Source of the DNA: Promethearchaeota archaeon
GTDB taxonomy: Archaea > Asgardarchaeota > Lokiarchaeia > Sigynarchaeales > SOKP01
Length of the DNA: 7,823 nt
Assembly (NCBI GenBank): GCA_004524425.1
Contig: SDNN01000136.1
Span: forward strand, 1 to 7,823
Direction of reading: 5' to 3'
The translations under genes were made by a program, and so were the position numbers. The notes under the pieces were generated by a model that had not been told where the DNA came from, made no database searches, and was given only the letters and a program-made list of their open reading frames with translations. This document shows, one piece after another, positions 1 through 5,367 of the stretch (the first letter of the stretch is position 1; each line of letters opens with the position of its first letter).

Positions 1-501
1 ATTCTTTTTGCCCAAAAACTTGCCAACTGTAGTTAATTCTGGACTATTCAAACGATTTGCGGAGAGAACTTTAACAATTAACACATCTCCTATTTCAAAT
101 CTTTCAGTGCTACGATCGTCTTTTTGGTAATCGCGGCCCCTTCCAAATCTCATCTTACTTCTTTTTATTGTATTTTTAGGTTTTAAAATACCAAGATCTT
201 GAGCATTAATATCGCATCTATATTTAACTGGATTTTTATCTACTACCACAGCAATAACCTTATCACCTGGTTGAGGCGTATATATACCTCTAAGAGGAAT
301 CACATTCATGTAGTTCTTACTTACTTGTTTTAATCCTATATGTAAAGAAATGATCTTATTTCTTTCTTTATTCAATATGGTACCTCGTCCAGGTAAAAAA
401 TTCTGAACATCTTCAGTTAAAACTTCACCAGGAACAACGAGATCTCGAGTTGTCTTTTCATCATCAAAATCATCTTCCTCTTCAGATATTTCTTCTTCCA
501 T
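1..501 (-). CDS. rrp4: Exosome complex RNA-binding subunit Rrp4 (5' part, runs off the window)
   Basis: Rrp4 forms part of the RNA-binding cap on the Rrp41/Rrp42 ring of the archaeal exosome, which degrades or tails RNA 3' to 5' in the cytoplasm. The first 167 codons are visible and open to base 1. The N-terminal domain has the family pattern: RDLVVPGEVL (19-28), GRGT (38-41), VIPLRGIYTP (67-76) and PGDKVIAVV (78-86). An S1-like domain follows from about residue 92 (CDINAQDLG, then FEIGDVLIVKV at 135-145). The KH domain expected next is beyond the window. The start is ATG at 501, with a Shine-Dalgarno TGAGGAG at 508-514; an ATG just upstream meets a stop at once. Two oddities: an acidic N-terminal tail (residues 2-15) and a basic insertion at about 107-130 inside the S1 domain. 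It lies 77 bp downstream of sbds, the usual archaeal order. Family call is firm; the tails are lineage features of unknown role. Confidence 0.93.
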   Translation of the reverse strand, partial: MEEEISEEEDDFDDEKTTRDLVVPGEVLTEDVQNFLPGRGTILNKERNKIISLHIGLKQVSKNYMNVIPLRGIYTPQPGDKVIAVVVDKNPVKYRCDINAQDLGILKPKNTIKRSKMRFGRGRDYQKDDRSTERFEIGDVLIVKVLSANRLNSPELTTVGKFLGKKN

Positions 502-507
502 TTGTAT

Positions 508-514
508 CTCCTCA
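508..514 (-). promoter_or_regulatory. Shine-Dalgarno sequence of rrp4
   Basis: The minus strand reads TGAGGAG, six bases before the ATG at 501. This supports that start codon rather than one further into the acidic tail. Confidence 0.7.
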
Positions 515-578
515 CATGTTTGTTATTTAACTATTTCCATAAAAAATAATGTATTTTGAATTCTAAAGCTAATTCAAA

Positions 579-1370
579 TTAAGACTTTAATAATTTAGTT
601 TGGACTCTTCCGTGTGTTAATTTATTCAATTTATCAATTAATTCCATTTGTAGGCCTGCTGGTAGAGAGATAATTGAGACCCAAGATCCATCAGATTGCC
701 ATTCTTCTTTTTTAATTTGTGCGAGTTGAGCAACAATATTGTAACCTTTTGCCGTGAAGCTTGTTGGTATTTTAATAGCCATTTCTGTTTGTTCCATTCG
801 TATAGGAATAACAGTTTGTATTTTTTTAACAACATCATCTACTTGCTCTTCAGCATTCTTCATCAAATCAATTTTAACATTTGCTTCTTCAATAGCTTTT
901 TCAATTCTTTGATAAGGATGTGGCTTTTTATTTTGAGGATTTATGGCATTTTTACTAATAATGTTGATAATTTGTTTTAATTTCTTTTTTCTTTCTTCCT
1001 CTCGCTGAGCTTTGGTCCATTGAATTTCTCCTTCTAAAAGAATATGTGCACTAATTTCTTTACCGTCAACGCTATCGAATATGGCTTCCATGTCTCCATC
1101 AGTTGCTTTTTTACCTCTTCTTAAATCCTCAAATACGGTAAAACTTTCAAATATCATCTCTAAATTGATTTCTGGGTGATTAATTATTTCATCAACGCTA
1201 AGTCGAGATTTTTCGCTTCCTTCTTTTAATCTTTTATTTATTTCTTCACGAATCTTTTTTTTCGCTTCCCAGGCTTGCTCTGGATCCATGAGCATTTCAA
1301 AAACTCTGCCGCCTTTTTCAATGCGTCCAATAATATATCCGCCTAAATCAATTCTTGCCCGATCAATCAT
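579..1370 (-). CDS. sbds: Ribosome maturation factor SBDS/Sdo1
   Basis: This is the archaeal orthologue of SBDS, which in eukaryotes helps evict the anti-association factor eIF6 from new 60S subunits; archaea have both SBDS and aIF6. All three domains are visible in 263 residues. The N-terminal FYSH domain (about 8-100) has EKGGRVFEMLMDP at 18-30. The helical domain II contains the family stretch NAINPQNKKPHPYQRIE at 141-157. The ferredoxin-like domain III runs from IPIRMEQ (188) to the end and includes EEWQSDGSW at 222-230. It is somewhat longer than typical archaeal members (about 235-240) because of a charged insertion at about 35-60 within FYSH. The start is ATG at 1370; only a weak purine stretch (AAGGATAAGG) precedes it. 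It sits between psmA (135 bp upstream) and rrp4, as in many archaea, and a shared transcript is plausible. Confidence 0.95.
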   Translation of the reverse strand: MIDRARIDLGGYIIGRIEKGGRVFEMLMDPEQAWEAKKKIREEINKRLKEGSEKSRLSVDEIINHPEINLEMIFESFTVFEDLRRGKKATDGDMEAIFDSVDGKEISAHILLEGEIQWTKAQREEERKKKLKQIINIISKNAINPQNKKPHPYQRIEKAIEEANVKIDLMKNAEEQVDDVVKKIQTVIPIRMEQTEMAIKIPTSFTAKGYNIVAQLAQIKKEEWQSDGSWVSIISLPAGLQMELIDKLNKLTHGRVQTKLLKS

Positions 1371-1384
1371 CTGTAATTTACCTT

Positions 1385-1398
1385 ATCCTTTTAAGGAT
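1385..1398. repeat. Small inverted repeat in the sbds leader
   Basis: ATCCTT and AAGGAT are perfect 6-bp arms separated by two bases, located 15-28 bp upstream of the sbds ATG and overlapping the purine-rich stretch that would serve as its ribosome binding site. If folded in RNA it could hide that site, but arms this short are also common by chance in AT-rich DNA. Confidence 0.35.
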
Positions 1399-1505
1399 TC
1401 AATTACGGTGTTTTTTGTCTCTTTTTTTGAATGTTGTTAAAAATAAAGGAATAAGTGGATTATTTTAAATTTTTAATTTTGGTTTTTTTAGTCTCTCGAA
1501 TTATT

Positions 1506-2219
1506 CTATATTTGTTTTAATAATTCTTCTTTCTCCTCAAGACTTAACAATTTAAATTTTTTATCCTCTTTCATTATATAAGCTACATCACACGTGTTTT
1601 TATTTAAATTATCTCCCATCAATTCCTTTAATGCCTTTAATGGTAATAATTTTAATTCTTCATTAGTTATGCTCTCTTTATAATTTTCCTCAAGATAAGA
1701 CCTTGCTTCATTGGCTCCTGAACCTATTGCAAAAGCTTTATATCCCCACATTGCTCCCGAGGGATCAGTCAAATACAATGATGGACCATTAGAATCAATG
1801 CCTGCAACCAAGAAAGATACTCCAAAAGGCCTCACACCAGCATTTTGAGTAAAAGCTTGCTTATACTCGCAAATGTGAAGGGTAGCATCTTTCACAGAAA
1901 TTTTTTCATCATAACTCAATTGGTTTATTTGAGCTTGAACTCTAGCTTTATCAATGAGGACGCGAGCATCAGCAGTAAGTCCTGCGATGGCAACACCAAT
2001 ATGCTCATCAATTTTAAAAATTTTCTCTGATCCTAAGCTTAATGCAAGTTCAGAACTTTTTTTCTCAACTGCAAATACAACAGACCCTTTATTTCTACAT
2101 ACTATTGCTGTTGTACCTCTTCTAACTGCCTCGATGGCATATTCAACTTGAAATAATCTGCCTTCAGGCGAAAATTGGGTTATAGCCATATCATACCCGC
2201 TGCCAGGTTGTCGAAACAT
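1506..2219 (-). CDS. psmA: 20S proteasome alpha subunit
   Basis: The alpha subunit forms the outer heptameric rings of the 20S core particle; it gates substrate entry and docks the AAA+ unfoldase PAN or Cdc48, but is itself catalytically inactive. The 237-residue protein has the usual family length and begins with the alpha signature: GYDMAITQFSPEGRLFQVEYA at 8-28, then EAVRRGTTA at 30-38. GSEKIFKIDEHIGVAIAGLTADAR (63-86) is also typical; Lys66 matches the position that binds C-terminal HbYX motifs of PAN in Thermoplasma. NAGVRPFGVS (126-135) and LTDPSG (150-155) follow. The flexible N-terminal gate (FRQPGSGYD) is complete, which supports ATG 2219, and AAAGGAGGT lies a good distance upstream. 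It is first of three same-strand genes, with sbds 135 bp downstream. No beta subunit is in the window. Function is certain by homology. Confidence 0.97.
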   Translation of the reverse strand: MFRQPGSGYDMAITQFSPEGRLFQVEYAIEAVRRGTTAIVCRNKGSVVFAVEKKSSELALSLGSEKIFKIDEHIGVAIAGLTADARVLIDKARVQAQINQLSYDEKISVKDATLHICEYKQAFTQNAGVRPFGVSFLVAGIDSNGPSLYLTDPSGAMWGYKAFAIGSGANEARSYLEENYKESITNEELKLLPLKALKELMGDNLNKNTCDVAYIMKEDKKFKLLSLEEKEELLKQI

Positions 2220-2483
2220 CTAAGGTTTACCTCCTTTAAAATTTAACAACTTCCATTAAAAGCTTTAAAATTATCTTAAATATTGAAAGATTTTTTTAAA
2301 GTTAATATTTTTAATTAAATCCTATACATTATTTTTTATTTTCTAATTAAAATTAAACAATTTATGATTAAATTTATATTTTGTTTCTATTTTCTAAAAT
2401 CCATTTCAAATTGAAAGAGTTTCGTAAGATTTTAAGAACAGCTCAATAAACTATTTTGAAAAATGCATTTTAAAAATTAAAAT
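2220..2483. other. Intergenic region upstream of psmA, no gene seen
   Basis: This very AT-rich spacer of 264 bp must hold the psmA promoter. Several TATA-like candidates exist on the minus strand (for example TTTAAGATAA near 2270-2280 and CTTTAAAAAAATC near 2288-2300), but base composition makes the choice unsafe. No open frame with coding character and no RNA gene was found. Confidence 0.5.
2229..2236 (-). promoter_or_regulatory. Strong Shine-Dalgarno sequence of psmA
   Basis: The minus strand carries AAAGGAGGT about ten bases before the ATG at 2219. It is the best ribosome binding site in the window and fixes the psmA start. Confidence 0.75.
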
Positions 2484-2858
2484 TTAAGACCAAGCTAATT
2501 TATTTACCAAAATAGACCATTCAAGCAAGATTAAATCAGTATCTTGATCTATATGGGCAATGAGATAATCTCCTTCCTTGGTAATCGAGCCTGCGATATT
2601 ACCCTTTCCTCCCGTGATATTCTTAGCAGCTAATTGGATTTCATCATTTTTCAAGATAGCATATCTTGATTGTTGATAATTCAATGAAGATTCTTTTTCT
2701 TTCCAAGCTTTGAGAATTGATTTACCCTCATGATTTTGCAATTGGGTCTCTCCAAACTTAAAAATGGTATCTCCTTCAGAATTTAGGAGGTATAGGGAGA
2801 CAAGCCCCTGATATTCATGCATTCCTTCTATTATTTCTTTAAATTTTTCCTGATTCAT
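2484..2858 (-). CDS. Small Roadblock/LC7-like (profilin-like fold) protein, uncertain
   Basis: A 124-residue soluble protein with no signal peptide or membrane segment. By eye its order of predicted elements is helix (2-15), two strands (YQGLVSLYLLNSE and GDTIFKFGE), helix (43-58, KSILKAWKEKESS), three strands (RYAILKNDEIQLAAKNI, NIAGSITK, DYLIAHID), helix (107-121). That alpha-beta-beta-alpha-beta-beta-beta-alpha pattern and size suit a Roadblock/LC7 domain; such proteins bind small GTPases of the Ras/Rag/MglA type and are numerous in Asgard archaea. No invariant motif proves it, so other profilin-like folds remain possible. There is no partner GTPase in the window, and the gene is separated from psmA by 264 bp. 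The ATG at 2858 has no Shine-Dalgarno, suggesting a leaderless or short-leader transcript. Coding status is strong; the family call is inference. Confidence 0.55.
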   Translation of the reverse strand: MNQEKFKEIIEGMHEYQGLVSLYLLNSEGDTIFKFGETQLQNHEGKSILKAWKEKESSLNYQQSRYAILKNDEIQLAAKNITGGKGNIAGSITKEGDYLIAHIDQDTDLILLEWSILVNKLAWS

Positions 2859-3036
2859 TTATTAAAATCATCTTATTCTTAATTAAACATCCATTCTTAT
2901 TCTTAAAAAATAAAAATCTTGAGATTTAAAACTTTTCAGAATTTTTGATTATTGTTACTAAAAGGAGAAAGATTTTTTATTTTTATGCCACTATAGTTGT
3001 TAAATAATTATTTTACGAGCCAACACTCATTCAAAC
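2859..3036. promoter_or_regulatory. Divergent promoter region
   Basis: This spacer separates two outward-facing genes, so it should hold both promoters. On the plus strand TTAAATAATTAT (about 3000-3011) lies some 30 bp before the ATG at 3037, the distance expected of a TATA box for a leaderless archaeal mRNA. On the minus strand an AT-rich stretch near 2875-2890 is the equivalent candidate. The signals are weak against the AT background. Confidence 0.4.
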
Positions 3037-3819
3037 ATGAAAAAAATAGTACTTCTTGATAAGATTTATAACATTCCTCCTGAAAAGTCTAAACATGAGG
3101 TTGCCACGCGTTATTTAAAATATTTACATGAAATTACTAAAGGGTTTTCAAAAACTAAAATTAGTATTAAAAAATTAAGAAATTTTGACAACAGGTTTGA
3201 AATTCTTATTCAGGGTCCTGAGGAAACTTTTGTTTATAATTTGCTCCGAAATGAAATTGGCTCCATAATTGATTTTGATGATGTTAAAAGCGGAAATATA
3301 TATAAAGGAACTTTAGTTGATGTGGGAAAATATGGTTTCGGGCTTTTTGTAGACTGTGGCATTGTTAATCCAAAGACAGACGTTTTAATGAGTTTAAACG
3401 ATTTAAGAGGCCAATTATGCAAGGGAAAAAAAATTTCTCTCAGAGAAATTGTTAAAACTTATGATCTAATGGATCACTTCCCATTCAGCATCAAAATCAC
3501 GAGATCTGATGAGGTAAAAAAAGAATTGCAAGGCATTATACATGAAGATTCATTAACTCTCTTTGAAAAACTCACAAATGAACACCTTGATGCTGTTTTT
3601 GTTAGCGGGGCTAGTAAAAATCAATTTAAAAAAGCCATAATAAAGAAAGGACATTTTAGAGATATTGTATCAATAGAGAGATTTGGCTTTCTTGAACATG
3701 CGGTCATATTACGAGAAAATACTACTGCGCAAGGAATTATAGCCGACATAGGAAGATATCTTAGGGGCTGTAAACTAAGTGCTCTTAAACATGATAAAAT
3801 AGAGCAATTATTCACATGA
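3037..3819 (+). CDS. DUF2110 family protein (archaeal, S1/OB-like segment)
   Basis: The 260-residue protein matches the archaeal DUF2110 family, whose function is not established. The central segment is diagnostic: GNIYKGTLVDVGKYGFGLFVD (86-106) has the look of an S1/OB-type strand pair and is followed by DLRGQLCKGKKISLREIV (122-139). The C-terminal part has GFLEHAVILRENTTAQGII (217-235) and ADIGRYLRG, also family-typical. An S1-like segment hints at nucleic-acid binding, which would fit the neighbourhood with transcription factor TFE that I recall for this family in other archaea; no TFE gene is present here. ATG 3037 is chosen because the N-terminus (MKKIVLLDKIYN) starts straight into the fold. 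No Shine-Dalgarno precedes it. The gene ends 19 bp before the 3' end of the oppositely oriented tRNA-Val, and no T-run terminator separates them on its strand. Confidence 0.85.
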   Translation: MKKIVLLDKIYNIPPEKSKHEVATRYLKYLHEITKGFSKTKISIKKLRNFDNRFEILIQGPEETFVYNLLRNEIGSIIDFDDVKSGNIYKGTLVDVGKYGFGLFVDCGIVNPKTDVLMSLNDLRGQLCKGKKISLREIVKTYDLMDHFPFSIKITRSDEVKKELQGIIHEDSLTLFEKLTNEHLDAVFVSGASKNQFKKAIIKKGHFRDIVSIERFGFLEHAVILRENTTAQGIIADIGRYLRGCKLSALKHDKIEQLFT

Positions 3820-3838
3820 AGCGTAGAATAAAAATGAA

Positions 3839-3940
3839 TGAGCCCGGGGAGGATTTAGTCTGCTCCCAAATGAAAACAGATATCGAACTCCCGACCTATG
3901 CGGTGTAAGCGCATCGTCATAACCACTAGACCACGGGCTC
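3839..3940 (-). tRNA. tRNA-Val(UAC) with a T-loop intron
   Basis: The acceptor arms GAGCCCG (3934-3940) and CGGGCTC (3840-3846) pair fully, with discriminator A at 3839. The D-stem is GTC/GAC. The anticodon stem ATGCG/CGCAT encloses CTTACAC, giving anticodon UAC (3905-3907). The T-stem GGGAG/CTCCC is separated by 36 bases instead of 7; removing 29 nt (3853-3881) restores the loop TTCGATC and a 73-nt tRNA including the discriminator. CCA is not encoded. A TATA-like AATTAAAAAT (3961-3970, minus) lies about 26 bp upstream. The 3' flank has only a short T5 run (3830-3834). Confidence 0.93.
3853..3881 (-). other. 29-nt intron in the T-loop of tRNA-Val (position 59/60)
   Basis: The fold is a complete bulge-helix-bulge. 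The T-stem is the outer helix. Exon bases TTCG oppose intron CTAA (three of four pair), flanked by 3-nt bulges ATA on the 5' side and ATC on the 3' side. The inner hairpin TCTGTTTTC / GGGAGCAGA makes nine pairs (some G-U) around a loop ATTT. Cutting after the second base of each bulge gives the normal T-loop. Confidence 0.85.
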
Positions 3941-4009
3941 TTGATTGAAAGAATTTATCCATTTTTAATTTCACTATAATACTTTAGAATTTTAATACTT
4001 TTTCATATC

Positions 4010-4159
4010 CTATAACTCATATCGATTTTTAATAGAATTAGATAATTTAATCAATTTGTGAATTTCACTAAATTCGGGATTTCTTGGTATCATTCCTTCT
4101 AAGTCTTTATATTTTGATAGTCTTGATAATATCTTTTCGAGTTGTACTTTTGAATTTTC
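4010..4159 (-). pseudogene. Possible gene remnant: 49-codon open frame without a start
   Basis: Between two tRNA genes one minus-strand frame is open from just after a TAA (4160-4162) to a TAG (4010-4012). Its translation looks protein-like rather than random: it contains VQLEKILSRLSKYKDLEGMI followed by PRNPEFSEIHKLIKLSN, with an amphipathic helix, few Lys/Asn/Ile homopolymers and a charge balance like that of the neighbouring genes. There is no ATG or GTG until the Met at residue 23, which would leave 27 residues, and the sequence before the TAA does not look coding. It may be the C-terminal scrap of a decayed gene or a short gene with an unusual start. Chance remains possible in 150 bp. 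Confidence 0.3.
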
Positions 4160-4204
4160 TTAATAATATAGAGAGAATAATTTAATCAAGTTTAAAGATT
4201 TAAC

Positions 4205-4210
4205 AAAAAA
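4205..4210 (-). terminator. Oligo-T terminator candidate of tRNA-Ser(GCU)
   Basis: A run of six T on the minus strand lies about 35 bp beyond the 3' end of the tRNA. Archaeal RNA polymerase typically stops at such runs without needing a hairpin. Confidence 0.4.
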
Positions 4211-4243
4211 TAGGCTTTTAAAGATATTTTGAATTTATTTAAA

Positions 4244-4327
4244 CGCAAGCGGTGGGATTTGAACCCACGCATCCGTTCGGACACTGGATTAGCAATCCAG
4301 CGCTCTACCAAGCTAAGCGACGCTTGC
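4244..4327 (-). tRNA. tRNA-Ser(GCU), no intron
   Basis: Acceptor arms GCAAGCG (4321-4327) and CGCTTGC (4245-4251) pair fully, and the discriminator is G (4244), as expected for serine. The D-stem is GCT/AGC with the GG of TTGGTAG. The anticodon stem CTGGA/TCCAG encloses TTGCTAA, giving anticodon GCU. A long variable arm with stem TCCG/CGGA identifies a class II tRNA. The T-arm is GTGGG TTCAAAT CCCAC. CCA is not encoded. It is the only uninterrupted tRNA of the four here. Confidence 0.96.
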
Positions 4328-4343
4328 TGATGTATGACAAACT

Positions 4344-4361
4344 ATTAGTTTTTCAACTAAT
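4344..4361. repeat. Inverted repeat in the tRNA-Ser(GCU) promoter region
   Basis: ATTAGTT and AACTAAT are perfect 7-bp arms around a TTTC loop, 17-34 bp upstream of the tRNA 5' end. The outer arm touches the likely TATA element (AATTATATTAG on the minus strand). It could be an operator-like site or a leader hairpin, or chance. Confidence 0.35.
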
Positions 4362-4452
4362 ATAATTTGAATATAAGATTTTAAAATTTTAATATTTTTT
4401 TATGTTTGTATAGACCAAAAAATGATAGAAAAAGAAAAGAGCGGGAGAATGA

Positions 4453-4980
4453 TTATTGGTCCGAAATTATTTCAAAGACCATTTTCTCAATGATTGGTTT
4501 TTTAGTATATCGTTTATCGTAGTACCAACCCACGAGATGTGCTTTTTGGTCTTTGTCTGGGATGGGAGGGATCACGATTATCATGACTCCATTGCTAAGA
4601 TATTTCAAAATCCTTTTATCAATTTGATGGAGTTTTTCATTACCAGAGGGATGAGAATGCCACATCCATACGATATCCACCTCTAATTCCTCTTTAAATT
4701 TTCTCATGTTATAAATTTTTGACTTTTTATACCGCATCCAACTTCTTGGTTTTACATGGCTCTTGGTCTTTCGCAAATCAGGATTCATGATAAAGCTTTT
4801 ACAAATTCCAAAATTCTCTTTTCGTTCTGCAAATAACCATCCATGAATAATGTGAGGTACTTCCTCACCAGCTTTTTGAGTGATTTCTTTAAATAAATTT
4901 TCTGGGATTAAATAACGAAAATCTTTAGCTGAACTTATGATAAACACCTTTTTAAAAATTTTAAATGAGAATGAAAACAA
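4453..4980 (-). CDS. Divergent JAMM/MPN-domain (JAB1/Mov34-like) protein
   Basis: The protein resembles JAMM/MPN domains, zinc isopeptidases that include Rpn11 and archaeal enzymes removing ubiquitin-like modifiers. The core is strand VDIVWMWHSHPSG (101-113, counting from the TTG start) with ligands His108 and His110 and Asp121 at the right spacing (HxH-x10-D). The canonical Ser three before that Asp is His118. The canonical Glu three before the Gly of the first MPN strand (HGWLF, Gly47) is Ile44, although Glu39 and Glu40 lie nearby. The C-terminal strands (VMIIVIPP, HLVGWYYD) fit the fold. The protein could therefore be a zinc-binding but altered or inactive member. The longest frame starts at TTG 4980; GTG 4947 (residue 12) is an equally plausible start, and neither has a Shine-Dalgarno. 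It stands alone between tRNA genes. Confidence 0.72.
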   Translation of the reverse strand: MFSFSFKIFKKVFIISSAKDFRYLIPENLFKEITQKAGEEVPHIIHGWLFAERKENFGICKSFIMNPDLRKTKSHVKPRSWMRYKKSKIYNMRKFKEELEVDIVWMWHSHPSGNEKLHQIDKRILKYLSNGVMIIVIPPIPDKDQKAHLVGWYYDKRYTKKPIIEKMVFEIISDQ

Positions 4981-5208
4981 TCTTTTCCGAGATAAAAGGT
5001 CTAGAGAAAAGATTTTTCAGCTTTCAAGTTAAAAAAATGAAGCATGTCATTTATATTTTTGTTAAATTCTTTACTACTCTAATTCATTATACGCTGAATC
5101 ATGAAACGACATATCTAATAAAAGAAATTAATGAGTTCGTATCATTTTCAAAACTAATCCACAATTCGTAAAAATAATATATTAAAATGGATTTTTAAAT
5201 ATTACTTG
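4981..5208. other. Intergenic region, no convincing gene
   Basis: The sequence between the JAMM-like gene and the tRNA-Ser(UGA) promoter is AT-rich. Short open frames exist on the plus strand, but their translations are Phe/Ile/His-rich and resemble no family. No RNA gene or repeat was recognised. Confidence 0.45.
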
Positions 5209-5218
5209 CATATAAAAA
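5209..5218 (+). promoter_or_regulatory. TATA-box candidate for the tRNA-Ser/tRNA-Lys pair
   Basis: CATATAAAAA lies centred about 28 bp upstream of the mature 5' end of tRNA-Ser(UGA), the usual archaeal TATA distance. The gap to tRNA-Lys downstream is only 21 bp, so one promoter probably serves both. Confidence 0.5.
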
Positions 5219-5241
5219 ATTAACTTATAATAAAACATAAT

Positions 5242-5346
5242 GCAGACGTAGCCTAGCTGGTAAGACGCTGGCCTTGAGATCGTTCCAATTTCGACACTAA
5301 AGCCAGTGCGCATAAGCGCTCGGGGGTTCGAATCCCTCCGTCTGCG
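5242..5346 (+). tRNA. tRNA-Ser(UGA) with a canonical anticodon-loop intron
   Basis: Acceptor arms GCAGACG (5242-5248) and CGTCTGC (5339-5345) pair fully, with serine discriminator G at 5346. The anticodon stem CTGGC/GCCAG surrounds 29 bases; removing 22 nt (5279-5300) leaves the loop CTTGAGA with anticodon UGA (5275-5277). A long variable arm (GCGC ATAA GCGC) marks class II. The T-arm is GGGGG TTCGAAT CCCTC. CCA is not encoded. The D-stem is imperfect: GCC faces GAC, leaving a C-A mismatch in its middle. Confidence 0.93.
5279..5300 (+). other. 22-nt intron of tRNA-Ser(UGA), position 37/38
   Basis: Placed one base 3' of the anticodon, the standard archaeal site. The geometry fits a relaxed bulge-helix-bulge: 5' bulge AGA, 3' bulge AAA, a short inner stem TCG/CGA, but only two of four pairs in the central helix (exon CTTG against CACT). 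Confidence 0.75.
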
Positions 5347-5367
5347 TTGATCACATGTTATATCCAT

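Noticed and set aside
437..447. Palindrome CGAGATCTCG
   Set aside because: It lies inside the rrp4 coding sequence and spells conserved residues RDL; nothing suggests a regulatory site.
4965..5171. 68-codon open frame on the plus strand
   Set aside because: It is AT-driven, rich in Phe, Ile and His, overlaps the 5' end of the JAMM-like gene and resembles nothing known.
5182..5367. 61-codon open frame on the minus strand
   Set aside because: It lies antisense across tRNA-Ser(UGA); its translation (RRRRDSNPRA) is the usual artefact of reading a tRNA backwards.
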